Assembly (NCBI GenBank): GCA_033239005.1
Contig: BSQZ01000001.1
Location: forward strand, 14,671,000-14,734,999
Length of the DNA: 64,000 nt
Reading direction: 5' to 3'
Origin: Lamellibrachia satsuma
Taxonomy: Eukaryota > Annelida > Polychaeta > Sabellida > Siboglinidae
The notes under the pieces are model-generated. The model worked only from the letters and a program-made list of their open reading frames with translations. It was not told the origin of the DNA and made no database searches. Position numbers and translations under genes: made by a program. The stretch's first letter is position 1. The number at the start of each line of letters is the position of its first letter. Positions 1 through 12,900 of this stretch are shown here, piece by piece.

Positions 1-142
1 TCATCCAGGGTCCAGGAATAAAACATTTTCCTGGAATTCGAACAAATTAACCATCATATTTCAAACTGGTCACATCCAGTTAATGTCTAATTATAATGTG
101 TTCTGAGTTTCATGCGCGTATACGTTATGCTCTCTGCTTCAG

Positions 143-2119
143 TGACATGTTATGGTCCACGCGCAGGACCTAAACAAAGTGATTGCAATGCCAAATATGG
201 CAGTCCCAGCGGCCCGTTCTGGGATACATTCAATATTGACTTTGTTGGATCACAGTTCTACAACTCAATCATTACAAGTCTGTCTGATTATGACTTAACG
301 AACGCAATTGTGGCGTCAAAATGGATGAACAGGTAAGCAAAAAGGTGAATAGTTGAAGAAGCTATTTGGCCGTTAGCGACTTCTGAAAAATGTTACAGTT
401 AAGCCGATCAAATTCTCTCAAACCCCCAAACACCTCCAAGGACAGGCATCAGACAACTGTTATGTCACTTTCATTTGATGATACAATATGTTTGCTTTAA
501 TGTTATTGATTTTCTACCAGGAATATCTGCAAGTTCTGTTGCAGGTTCCCACCTGGCCACTACCCAGTCATCGCATTTATAGGAGCTCCTGTCTTCATGC
601 CAGTCATAGCGATGAATATCCCTCTACAAAAGTACCTCGTCTGGTCTGACTCTGTGCAAAGCCAAGCCGAGGGTTTTGTGAGGACAAACATACCATCAAA
701 ACCCTTCCTTGGTATACATCTGAGACATGCTCGAGACTGGGTGAGCAACTAAAGGAATTACCTAAAGAAAGATGCAAATATACTCTTTCAAATATGCTAG
801 ATTACATTTTAATATAATTGTAATTGCATAATTTGTAATTAGTTATAATTAGTGTAACTGAATATTTTAAAATCAATTTAATTGAGCTGTTATGATGCAG
901 AGTAACTGACCACTGCAACCGAGCCCAGACAGTATGAAAAAACATGTTTAAAATTGCTTCCTCAACTGATTTAGCCTATCACAAGTCCAATTTATTGGTG
1001 TCCAAATGTGTAGTGTGTGAGTAGTTTATGCAACATCCGCAGTCGATTTAATAAAAAATTATATTTTTGCTCAAATCATCGAAAGAATTTACTTTAGTTG
1101 TTAGATCTGGTAAGGATCAAAATAATGTATACCCAAAATGTAAACGCTGTGTGTGTCAATGCTGATCACGGGCGTGACCTCCATCCACTTGCTGATCACA
1201 TAACAAAGTTACGAAATTTCACCAAGGAAGAAAATCGTGATTTTTCGGCATTTCGATTTTCACTTCAGTTAATGCTTGAACAAGCATTAACTAATTTAAT
1301 AGTTTGTCTGATGATTTCACAAAAACTACATAAAAAAATTGCACAAACAAGCTAGCATGTTGCAGTGGATACTAGATAGGTTTGGTTTTTTGCCAAATTA
1401 ATTTGAAATGAAACTAAAAAAATCAAATTGATTAAGCACCTTTAAAATTAGCATGATTGATGCATGTAATCTTTTTTATGAAACGATGTAGTTGTCCCCA
1501 ACCTATGAACCACTGCAATCAACCCTTAATGAAGCATTGTAATATTAATTTATTTTTTAATCGCTGTAATTGTAACTGACTTTTTGTAATTGAGCTTTTA
1601 TGATGCTGTGGAATTGACCTTTGTAACTGAGCTCAACCCTAGCGTAAACTCTGCTTAATAAACACAGGTTAAAAGCAACAAATTATGTTACAGGCATATG
1701 CATGCCACCATCATCTTTTTTGGAAACCAGGAAGAAATTTGTTCTCGTCATCACAGTGTCTTGGTGACAACTATGAGTACGGTGTCTTCACCTTGGACAT
1801 GTGTCTACCGCCAGATGATCTCATCATGACGCAGGTCAAGAGAACACTGATGGAGATGAAGGCAACATCGCTGTTTGTTGCGGCCGATGACCGCCCAATG
1901 ATTGCAGAACTGACCCAGTACTTAAAGATGAAGGTCAGTGTAGTGAGACTGGACACTCCAAGTGCACACGTTGACCTCGCCATACTGGCAATGGCTGACC
2001 AGTACATTGGCAACTGTGCGTCAACGTTCTCGTCGTTTGCCGCTAGAGAGCGTCGTATGCACAACAAGCCTGTCTCTTTCTGGGCATTTGACAATACAGT
2101 GAAACACAACGAGTTATGA
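143..2119 (+). CDS. POFUT1: GDP-fucose protein O-fucosyltransferase 1, last three coding exons (5' part outside window)
   Basis: Transfers fucose from GDP-fucose to Ser/Thr of EGF-like repeats, such as those of Notch, in the ER lumen. Exons read from splice sites: 143-332, 545-740 and 1694-2119, each with AG/GT borders and compatible phases; the stop is TGA at 2117-2119. Exon 1 here encodes the conserved GPFWD-F block (SPSGPFWDTFNIDF). Exon 2 encodes IPLQKYLVWSD and the nucleotide-sugar motif GIHLRHARDW, the counterpart of the family's HLRxGxDW. Exon 3 encodes TLDMCLPP, LFVAADD and DQYIGNCASTFSSF, all POFUT1 landmarks. The protein ends in HNEL, a KDEL-like ER retention tail, as expected for this soluble ER enzyme. 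Candidate AATAAA signals lie at 2312 and 2362. The upstream exons are missing only because the window begins inside the gene. The gene converges on DDX31. Confidence 0.93.
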
Positions 2120-3530
2120 AGTTCTATCAGTTAATTCAGTTTATGTGTCAGCTTAGTGTATTGGTTAGCATATCTCATTCAAATGTGAAGGTATAAAGCT
2201 CCCTCAACAGTAGTATTGACTATGACATGCTAGCACATTTGTGCAAATATGTATACTTTTGATAAAATAATCGGACAAGCACAAAGTATTAAATTAATTT
2301 AAGTTTGGCTGAATAAAAATTCTGTGAAAAAAGGGCAAACGTGTAGTTCACCTCTATATACAATAAAATAAGGCTAGATACACTTTTGCAAGTTACCCAA
2401 TCTAGTAATGATCAAAGTTGTTCGTTCATTGATATTAACAAAACTATGCATTCTTCTATTAAACCAACTGCACACTAGATTTGAATACCACTGAACCTGA
2501 TTTGCAGTGTGCTAAATCAATTACAGCAGCAGCTTTGACCATTTGGACCAGGTATGATTTGATGTCAAAACCCAACTCTCGATACTGGGGAGCCCAAATG
2601 CCTTATTGTTCGGAAAACTATGTTAAATGGCTGACCAGTTTTAATTGCAGATACAAAAGGCCCGCGAGGGATAATATGCACCCTGGCAATGACTGCCCAC
2701 AGAGCTAGCATAGAAAGTTGGCCTGTGATATTCTGAAAAGGCTGGCTAGTCGAACGAATATCTGCTATCCAGAATGGGAGCAGAGTACTAGCAATAGACT
2801 AGCCAGCTAACAGATTGTGCTGAATGGGGAAAACTAACTATGAGAAAACAGATAAAATAAAATTTTTAAATAATTAAAAATCAGCTAGTCAAACTCAGTT
2901 TAAATATTGTTTTAATGCTTGTATGTTTGTATTCAGCAACTGAAAACATGCGACTCTTAACAAAGTATCTGTAGTCTAATAAACATTGGCTTACCGATTA
3001 AAAAAATAAATAGCATTTACAATGACGCCGTATTACCAGCTACACTACATCAAAGCTAGATTTATATTCAGACTACAGAAAACAGGCATTTTAATGTAAC
3101 CCAAAGATAAATATTACATCACTCACCCATAATATTTTGTACCTATAAAGAAACTGATCAAGTGGGGCACTTTCTGTTAAATAACCCATGGACATCTGCT
3201 CTTTCAAAGACAATCTAACATTCAAGAGCAGGACACGAACAGTGGATATAAAATAGGCAAGAGGGAGAGAGAGCAGAAGGGAGGGACAGGCAAGTAGGCA
3301 AGGAGTGAACAGGCAGTGCCTGGGAAAGAGAGGAAAAAATAGAAAGTGTCAGTATTTGGCTGGAGGGTAAATAATTTATTATACCCTCACAGTGGACAAA
3401 AGAATGGCCTGTGATAACACAAGCCAGTTTGAGAGATGACCGCTGTGTAGCAGCCACCTGTTACTTCACATGTCTACATATCTTGCCGTAAGGTGTGATG
3501 TCATCTCCTTAGTGTCTTCACTATAATCAA
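2120..3530. other. POFUT1 3' flank / intergenic, no gene seen
   Basis: This stretch holds the presumed POFUT1 3' UTR (poly(A)-type hexamers at 2312 and 2362) and AT-rich sequence. A purine-rich low-complexity patch lies around 3250-3350. No coding exon is supported on either strand. The DDX31 3' end faces it from the right. Confidence 0.5.
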
Positions 3531-3945
3531 CACAGCATCATCAGCCCGGCCATTAGACCAACATGCCATCAGCATCATCAGCCTAGATATTTTAGACCAA
3601 CACAGCATCATCAGCCCAGCCATTACACCAACATGGCATCATCAGTCTGGCCATTAAACCAACACAGCATCATCAGCCCAGCCATTAGATCAACACAGCA
3701 TTATCAGCCCAACCATAAGACCACTACATCGTCATCAGTGTAGCCAATAGACTACCATGCCATCATCAGCTGGGCCATCAGACCAACACAGCATCATCAC
3801 CCCAGCCATAAGACCAACACAACATCATCAGTCTAGCCATTAGACTAACGTGCCATCATCAGCCAGGCCAATAGACCAACACAGCATCATCAACCTGGTC
3901 ATTAGACCAACAGAGCATCATCAGCCTGACCATTAGATCAACACA
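3530..3945. repeat. Minisatellite, ~36-bp units, at the DDX31 3' end
   Basis: About 11-12 degenerate copies of a unit reading roughly ACACAGCATCATCAGCCCAG followed by CCATTAGACCA. The array stops about 20 bp before the DDX31 stop codon region, so it should fall in the DDX31 3' UTR or just beyond it. Units differ by substitutions and small indels, so the array is old. Confidence 0.85.
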
Positions 3946-3966
3946 GAATTGTCTGGCTTCCCATCA

Positions 3967-6900
3967 TCAATGAACAGCTGCTTTAGTTTTCTTCATCTTC
4001 CGTTTCTTTCCTTTCCCTGTTGTTGACTTCAAAACCACTCCATCTAATCCACTTGCAAACTCAGACACAGTTGATTTCTGTTTCTTTGGAGGCCCACCAG
4101 AGGGCATAGTAGACAGCCTGCAAAGACAGTAATCGTATGTAAATATGTGTCCACGTAAACACGGTTTATGCTTCCTGAAGCAATTTCTAGAATGTCACAC
4201 ACAACATTTCTTGTTGTGCCATCATAGACACAAGGCATGAAGTCTCTTCTGTCTGGTAATGCACGACTTCAAACCGATATGTTGAGGCGCTGGATATTCC
4301 GGTGATGAAGTGCGCTATTTCTTGGAGTATTTGTTAAAAAATACACCAATTTGTAACAATGTTTTACTGGACAGGAAAGAAGAATCGTATTAAAATGGCA
4401 TTATTGGTTTTTCGAATGTGGATAGATATATCTAAACATTATTACAGTGAAGGGGTGCACAACCAGTCAAAATGTCATTACATTGAGGGTGGGGTGTCTC
4501 CAAATTATAACATAAAAAAACAACAGGAAAAAGTTACCCCACCCCCTCTGTGACATTTTAGCTGGAACAGCCAGCCCTGACCTGTCTGTAAAATAAAAGT
4601 TGTACAAATTCTATACCGACCTCTTGCGACACTGACCAGCATTGCGCTTGGTGTCCATCTTGCCAAACTTTCCAACGATCCCCCCTATGTGAGTTGGGGC
4701 GTCCTGCAGGGCAAAGCTCTTGGCAACGTGCCCCAGGTGCAGGTGCTTCACGTGGAAGATGCCCTTTAGGTGGCTGGGGTATGCCGCATACGCCCGTACA
4801 AATGACTGGAACGCTGACAGTGAAACAACCTCATATCAGCAAGCTTGAAAGACGGAGAAATACCAGCATATCAATGAATGTACATCACAATCGATTCATA
4901 ACTAGATGTAAAAAGATTATAGGTTTACCCATAAGTCTTTTCTTAAATGGTATGGGTATACGAGACATTCCTTACAGTTGTGTGCATACATGGTGGGTTA
5001 CAGCTGTGTGGGATCTTTTATTCCCCTGGCATAGACACCAGGTAGAAGGGACCAACAGTTTTTAGGATCTCTTCCGAAAGACCCCGGCAATGTGGGGTGA
5101 ACGAAGTTGCTCAAGTTTAGAACCGGTAGTGGGTGGATTCGAATCCCACTTCTTTCGATGGTGTTCTATCTGCCAAGCTGCTGCGCCCCAGTTTGCTCTG
5201 AAGGATTCACATTAACAATTTACCTTTGCGAGCTAAACTCCTCACATCTTTATTCTCGTGGACGTTCAACTCAAACCTTCGCTGCATAGTCGTGGCTGCC
5301 TCCTCTGTTGTGCGAGGTCTCAAATACTGCAACCAAGTATACTGGACGTAGAATGAGTGTTTCCCAAATGTGCATTTAGTGGCCGATACTTGACCATTTC
5401 ATCAATACGGTTGTGTACCCAAAGCTACCTGAACAATGTTATCGAAGTTTCTTACAATTAAAACCAATATTTTATATTAAGCCTGCAAGCAGCACTTCCT
5501 AGTTAAAAATAACTTATTTGTGTTAATTAGTTTATTTCTGGGGTTAGTCAAATGACTGAACTGATTTTTCGATAACCTTGTAACAGCATGTAGTTTTGTA
5601 TTTATTGGAAAGAATCAGGTTTATGGAAGCAACCATGTAATAATTATTTTTCACATTGCATGCTTATACGACAAAACGTCTTAATAATTTCAAGCCTGAC
5701 ATTGGCATAGGTAATACTTCATTAACATATGCATGATGCTACACAGATACAAAACAACAGACTATGGTAGATGATGTTCTAAGATATGACATACTTTCTG
5801 CTTGTTTATCATGCATCTCTTGGCTTCATACAACATCAGCGTCTTGAGAAGGTCATTCATAGCAATCTCAGTCAACCTTCAAGCAAACAGCAAAATCAAT
5901 TCAAACCAGATCATGTGATGGTCTCTTTTTTTGTTGTTAGATATAAAATTTCCACATGTAATTTTTAGAAATCCTCCTTATCTGATATATCATTTGACAG
6001 CTCCATAAATGGTGCTTAAATAGTGCAATCATCATTTTTGCTCTCTCTCTCTGTTACTTATGTGCTTGAAGTGTATGCAGTGTATGTAAACACTGAAATT
6101 GGGTAGCTATTTTCAGATGTCTTGCTTGCTTGACAGCTTTACAGCTGATCACAGCTAAACTGGGAGGTAGTATAGTGAATTTAGAGACCGAGATCACCAG
6201 TTCTCTTAGGAGCACTGAGTCCACAACAGGTTTTTTCCATTTCCCTGTGTGGAATCTTTTACTTCCCCTGGCACAGACACCAGATAGGAGGTACCAACAG
6301 CTTTTACAGTCTCTTCCGAAAGACACAGGCAAAGTGGGGTGAACGAAATTGCCCAAATTTTGAAACAACAGCAGATGGTTTTGAACCCCGGTCCCTTCGA
6401 CCAAAACCCCAACGATCTACCACACGACCACCGCGCCCCACTGTCTATAACATAAAGTAGTTTGTGACTCTGTATGTCCGTCCATCTGTCTGTTCCCTCG
6501 TATTTCCATCAGTTTTGTATGTGTTGGGCTGAAATTTTTGCATGCGTGACCGGGGGGCCCACAGAGATGGTTTGTATAAAAACATTTCCCTGGGCTGAGG
6601 ATATTACATATGTGGATGTTTGACATAGATTACATGCCTCAGAACAACAGTGCATACAACAGTTAGCAATGCTATGCGTGATCTATGTCAAACACCCACA
6701 CACAAATGCTTTGTGAAACTGGCAGTTGTACATGAGTTTTGGCACATGAATTGTCATTGCCGTGGCATTTCCCTACCAAAATTTGACTGGGTAGTGCAAG
6801 GAATCATAAGCTCTTGCAGTGGCTGTCTTTTTGTCCTGTGCAACGCCGGGTAACTCAGATAGTTCTTAATAAATGCAGTAAATACCATTACTAGATTAAT

Positions 6901-9900
6901 AAAATGCATGCATATCTGACTTACAGGCTAGATTTTAGTTATACACACTGTTTCGCATAAAACAAAGATTACAATGGGAGACAGTCATAATGATAAACAT
7001 ACAAGATTGTCAAAATTATCAACAATAAAAACACTAACTTGATTTTGTATTCAGCCAACACTTGGACATAGTCGACCTCTGATGGGGTGAGAAACAGCAG
7101 GGCATGACCCCGACTGCCGATCCTGGCAGTCCGGCCGACTCGGTGGATGTAGTCGGTGGCGCTACCTGGTGTGTTATATTGAACTATCCAGCCAACGTGC
7201 GGCAGATCGAGGCCACGAGCTGCCACGTCCTGGGGTGGGGGGATCGAATTAAATAATAAGTCATGCCTGTTTTGCAACCGACATGTTTTATTTTCCAATG
7301 TCAATCAGAAGTTTATTTTTGTGACTTGCTTATTTTGTGACTGCCTGTAAACTTATGCAATACAATGGTAGAAAAAAGTACAAACAGACAAATAAAACTA
7401 TCTGTATAACTAGTCTTTATAACTTTAGTCTTTTAATCACCTGACAAAAATGTGATTGTTATATCAAACAGCACGGTGTATGGTCCTGAGCTAAGTAAAC
7501 ATTAATTAAATTAAATATTATGCCACTATACGTTTGTGAAATGAACAATTGTGTAATGAAAATGTAATGTACTTAACAGGCCATTCCAAAACAAAAACAT
7601 TTGATACTAAACAAAACTGTTGTCATTTAATCGCAAACTGCCTCTCCTGCGGCCTATATAGCCAGTAAACTCCATGTGTACTCATCCCAACATAGACTAT
7701 AGCCAAAATTGGCTTCTTATGTCGTACCACAATTAGAATTAGAACCACCCCCCCATGAAACTGTTAATTACACTGACCTGGATACCCATGAAAATCATCC
7801 TTCATGTTATAACCATCACACACCATTCATACTCCGCCGTTATATACCTACCTGCATGCACTCGACTTCAGAACCCTTATATACGGTGATCATAATTTTT
7901 TTTTAATACAATGATGTATGACACTAAATGAAACAACTGCCAACATCCCCGCCCCCTTCGTCCAATGAAACCAATATTGTTTAGTATCAAACACCAATGT
8001 CTTGAGAAGGCCCCTAAGTGAGTCGACTCCCAGCCGACCTGCTGACAAAGAGACTGTGAACCACCTACTGTACAGAACAGCACACCTGACTGCGCGACAC
8101 AGAAGTCTTGGAACGTCTTCGTCCTCTCCTGTAGAGACCACAAGTACAGGTACGTTATAATCTTTGTCATCATCAAAAAATATTTTTTTTTCATCTTTAA
8201 CCTAGCAAGTATATTTCCATACCGAAAGCACAAATGGGAGTAATTAATAACTGACATATAAGTCTAAGATAATGGATTTGCCTATTTCAAAAATTGTGGT
8301 TTGTTAAATCACGGTTGGGGAGTCGAAATGTTTGAATTAATATAGTTTATATTATAACATGATTTCACGCTAAAAAGATCATACTTTGTACTTTTAAAAT
8401 GTCAACTCAATCGGTTGAATTTATGACTGACTTTTTGTGGCATGTCGCCATGGAGCTTGAAAAGAACAATGTCCACCCCACTGCTCGGAGTGTTCTCCAC
8501 GTCTCTTTCCCGCAGCACATTCTCAAAGACAGTGTGATGGAACTCAACAGAGTGCTGCGTGGAGAGGAACACGACCATCTTGTGGCTCTGTCTGCTCTGC
8601 TACGACCACAAGAGAACATTTTATGTTTTTATTATAATCCACTATGAGTACGTTTGTATGTATGTATGTATGTATGTATGCATGCAGGCAGGTAGGTACA
8701 TACGTTATGCTGCTCCTCCTAAACGCTTTGCATCTCGGGTATAACATTTTGAGGGGTTCATCTACGACCCCATGGCTGGGTCATCTAAATTTTTTTAATC
8801 ACCCCACTATTACTCTTTCTACAAACAATCAAATTACCCTTTCTAGTTATTACGTACAATAATTTGCAATGCTATGCAGACAATTACGTACACTTGTTGA
8901 CAGCGTCATGCGTCTTGTCTTCGATTGTCCAAAGTTACATAATACAAGGGCAAGGCGTTGCTAGACGTTACTATAACTACTGGTATTATAGAATTTGTAT
9001 ATGTAGTTCTTTATAAATAATAATAAATATTACTTTTCTGCTTGAACACGCAAAGTGGATCGAGGAAACTCGCTCAGTTTTCAGCATACCTGACTCTTGC
9101 TGAGAATGAACGCAGCCAGTGTCACCAGCCGTAGCTTGTGAGGGACGACGACAAACTCATGCAGTAGACTCTCAGGCATGGCAAAGTTGGTTGATGATGC
9201 GTTCTGCTTCACGTCACTGTCAGAACACTGCTCTGGTTGTGTCACATGACCAACATCACGCGACGACGGCTGTGTGATGTCGATCCGGACAGGATCGTGC
9301 AGACTCATGCCACCCAGTCTCTCAACACCTGCAGAGTGAGCCACTTAAAGCTACAGTCTGATCATTTTTTATCATAAAATCATCTTATTCTAACTGGGTT
9401 TGACTATCGGGGATAATTTTACTATTGTGATAGCATCAGATGTTGTGAACAACTGTACGTAACTGTTCACATATCATTGCGGACAACTGAACGTAATACC
9501 TGCAAAGGGTAATAGTGAGGTGAAAACGAGAAAATAAAACTGCACAACCCAACCTGGGAACGTGAATGAACCCCTGAAAGTTTGACCCCGAGATGCAAAG
9601 CGTCCAGGATTAGAACAGCACAAACACACTCTTGCTAGATTATAGTAAGATTACTTAGGAACAATGTTGGTGACAACACACTGACTCTAGCCAAGTGACA
9701 GAAAGGAAGGGCTCCCACCTGAAGACAGGGTTGCGGACAGCAGGACAGTCTGTCTCTGACTTGCCGCGTCCATGTCGCTGACTATCTGTGACACAGCCTT
9801 CTCAAAGCCGAGGTCCAACAGTCTGAACACAAACACAAAACATATTCCATCAGCAATATTAAGGGGCTTTGTAAATATAAAACATACAATAATAAAAAAC

Positions 9901-12900
9901 ATTGGATGTGGGTGGGTGAGTTAAGGGTGCACTTGGATTATCACAACAAAATTGGAAAAGCGTATTTTTTAAAGATTTTTTCCAGGTTGAAATTTTGCAA
10001 TACACTTGCAATCAGTTTTCCATTCACTGTATTGGAAATGATTGTAGAGTGCCTCCAATGGGGGCATGGATGGGTGTGGCCAGTGTTATGCTTTTTTGGA
10101 TTATTACATTTTTTTTATATTTACAAACCCATAACATGCATAAAATGCATATATACAGTATATGTGTGCAATATAGATATTTCCATAGTTAGATGAGCCG
10201 ACTCAAGTCAAATGAGTAGCAAAGACATGGCTCAATGTCAAATACAGAGGTATACCGGGAGTTTAGAGAAACCTTCGTGGACAGCTAAGCACGATGAACG
10301 TCACATTTTACCTTTGTATCGCAAGTGTGACTGCATTAGACCAAAGACAAATACCGTAAAATGTAAGACCTTTTCCCATGATAACATTTTACTAGAACAC
10401 CTTCGAGGAGCCATTTATTAAACTCGTGATGAAACTGCATCCAATTCATTCCACTTTTGTTACATTGTAGCCTAGCTAGTGAAACTAAATATGACCTTTA
10501 AAAAAAACCTTCTTTGAAAATTCACTTTTTAAATCACTGCATTTCACTAAAATGTCTGGCTAGGTCTAAGACCACTTTGGGACTGCTCCTGCTATAGCTT
10601 CACAAGTGTCAGTGGGGTCTAAATGACTGCATTCCATCAAGTGACAGAGGTACCTACCGGTCAGCCTCGTCAATCACCAGCCATCCTACTCGTGACATGT
10701 CCAAGGACTTTGTGTTTGTGATATGATCCAGAAGCCGGCCAGGCGTCGCTATTAATATGTTGATGCCCTTTCGAAGTCTGCCCACACAAGAAACGACAAC
10801 CAGTCTTACTATAATCTAGCTTTAGTGTGTACATATGTATATTGTTATGCTATTCCTAGACGCTTTGCATCTCGGGAACCAAACTTTCAGGGATTCAATT
10901 ACAACCCCAGTCAGGTTGTTAGTTTAATTTTTGAAATTAATTTTGATGTTAGCCAATTATTTAATACCCTTTCTATGACCAATCGAATTACCCTTTGTAG
11001 TTATTACGTACAACTGTCTGCAACTTTATGCAAACAATTAAATACAATTGTTTTCAACGTTATGAGCTAGCAAACCAATTCCTGCTATTCTACTTTACAG
11101 AAATACCCTTGTTTGAGAAACAGACATTTTATGTACAGTTGAAGCACGCGAGGGACTGGAATTATAAATGCTCAAAATGCTGGCAAAATTAATTCAGTCA
11201 TATAAATGTGTATTTGATGACAGACAATGATAGCTATCCAGAAAAGGAATTACACAAACAAATGAATAGTTTTTGTGTAATAATCACCGCATGGAGGAAA
11301 TCCTCAAGATAAATTGAGTTTGGTGTTTTAATGAACAGGTATACCAGGCAGTTTATTGCACTTATACTTGTCCAAAAATGAGATTGTACGGCAGAACATC
11401 CGCACATTTACCTTATTTCAGTTACAATCTGATGTTATGACTAATAAATTGTAATAAACGTAACATGTAACTTGAATAAACAGTATCAATCACTGAATAC
11501 AGCAAATTCTAGTTACCTTGCTTTTTCGGATTTGCGTTTCTCACCACCCATAATGCATCCTGGCACAATCCAAGTGAATGGCTGCAATAAACATAACACA
11601 GATCCGTTGACTGCACTAATAGTAGTTCCAGCAAAAGGTTTATTTTATGATCAAAATACTAACCATGTCATCTGTATCGTATGATTTTCAATGGGCCATG
11701 ACCCACCCTCATACATCCACAGTTACATAACATCAAACACAAAATTAAAAACCAGTAAATCACAATACGTAAAACAAACTAAAGCGAATAATAATCTACA
11801 CAAAATATTTAATGCAATTCTAAAATATTAATTTACATTTCTTTTCATAAATTTTGAAATTCTAAAACATCAACATTAATTAATTAATTTAATATGAAAC
11901 ACATTAGCTTAAATTCTAAATCATTAATTTACAATTCAAAAACATAAATACATTTCTTTATATAAATAAAAAAATGCTAGAACATTCACATGTTATAGGT
12001 CACATAGGCTATAGGTCAGGCCAACCACCAAGGTCACATAGGCTATAGGTCAGGCCAACAACCATGGCTTGTTATATGTTAAATCCTGATATATATGCAT
12101 CTTAAAAAATAATGTTTTTAAAATATCATGCTTTAGAATTAGCTGCTGTTGTCAGCTTTTCTACATTACCTAGATATTATACTGAACAAACACTAAACCA
12201 AATTCATACATACCCCAACTAATTTCTGGAAGGTTTCGTAACTCTGTAAAACTAGCTGGAAGAATGGAAAAAACCATATTCAAATTAATATATCTTACCT
12301 CAGCTAGTCTTCTTGTCTGCAAATTACTCCTTACACTGAGATAACAGACAGGTCATTTTTTACATCAACTCAAAAAATAACACAAATCACTGTAATCAAT
12401 ACGAGGGGCATGGTACCTCGGCAAGCTGGTGATGGAATGAAACAGCATGCCAGGACATCGCACCATATAAGAACTTTCCTCTACTTTTTACATTTAATCA
12501 ACAAAGTTTTAATTATAATATTGAGCATTTCTGGCCATTTCATTGATGATATGATGATATGAAATTATAAATGACAGTGTCGCCAAATTATCATGGAAAT
12601 TATGTTTTTTTTCATAAACATAAAAGCTTAAATTAATCCTTTCATAAGATAATATTATGTTTGCTCACGGTAACCATGTATTCAACACAGATTGCTTAAT
12701 AACAGTAACAGATAGATCCATCACATTTTCTGACATGATTTATTCATAAAAACAGACAGTTGCCATGGCGATCAACAACAAAATGTACAAAAAATAATAT
12801 TTAAAATAAAAAAGGTTTCCTAAAATACACACTCACTTCCTGGAATATACTAACAGCAATATTTGCATGCATCAGAATGTAACTTTGAGTCACTATGACT

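Noticed and set aside
1771..2109. 112-codon open frame antisense to POFUT1 exon 3
   Set aside because: Overlaps a clearly conserved + strand coding exon and has no family features.
3215..3457. Leu/Ser-rich 80-codon minus-strand frame
   Set aside because: It reads a purine-rich low-complexity patch; no homology visible.
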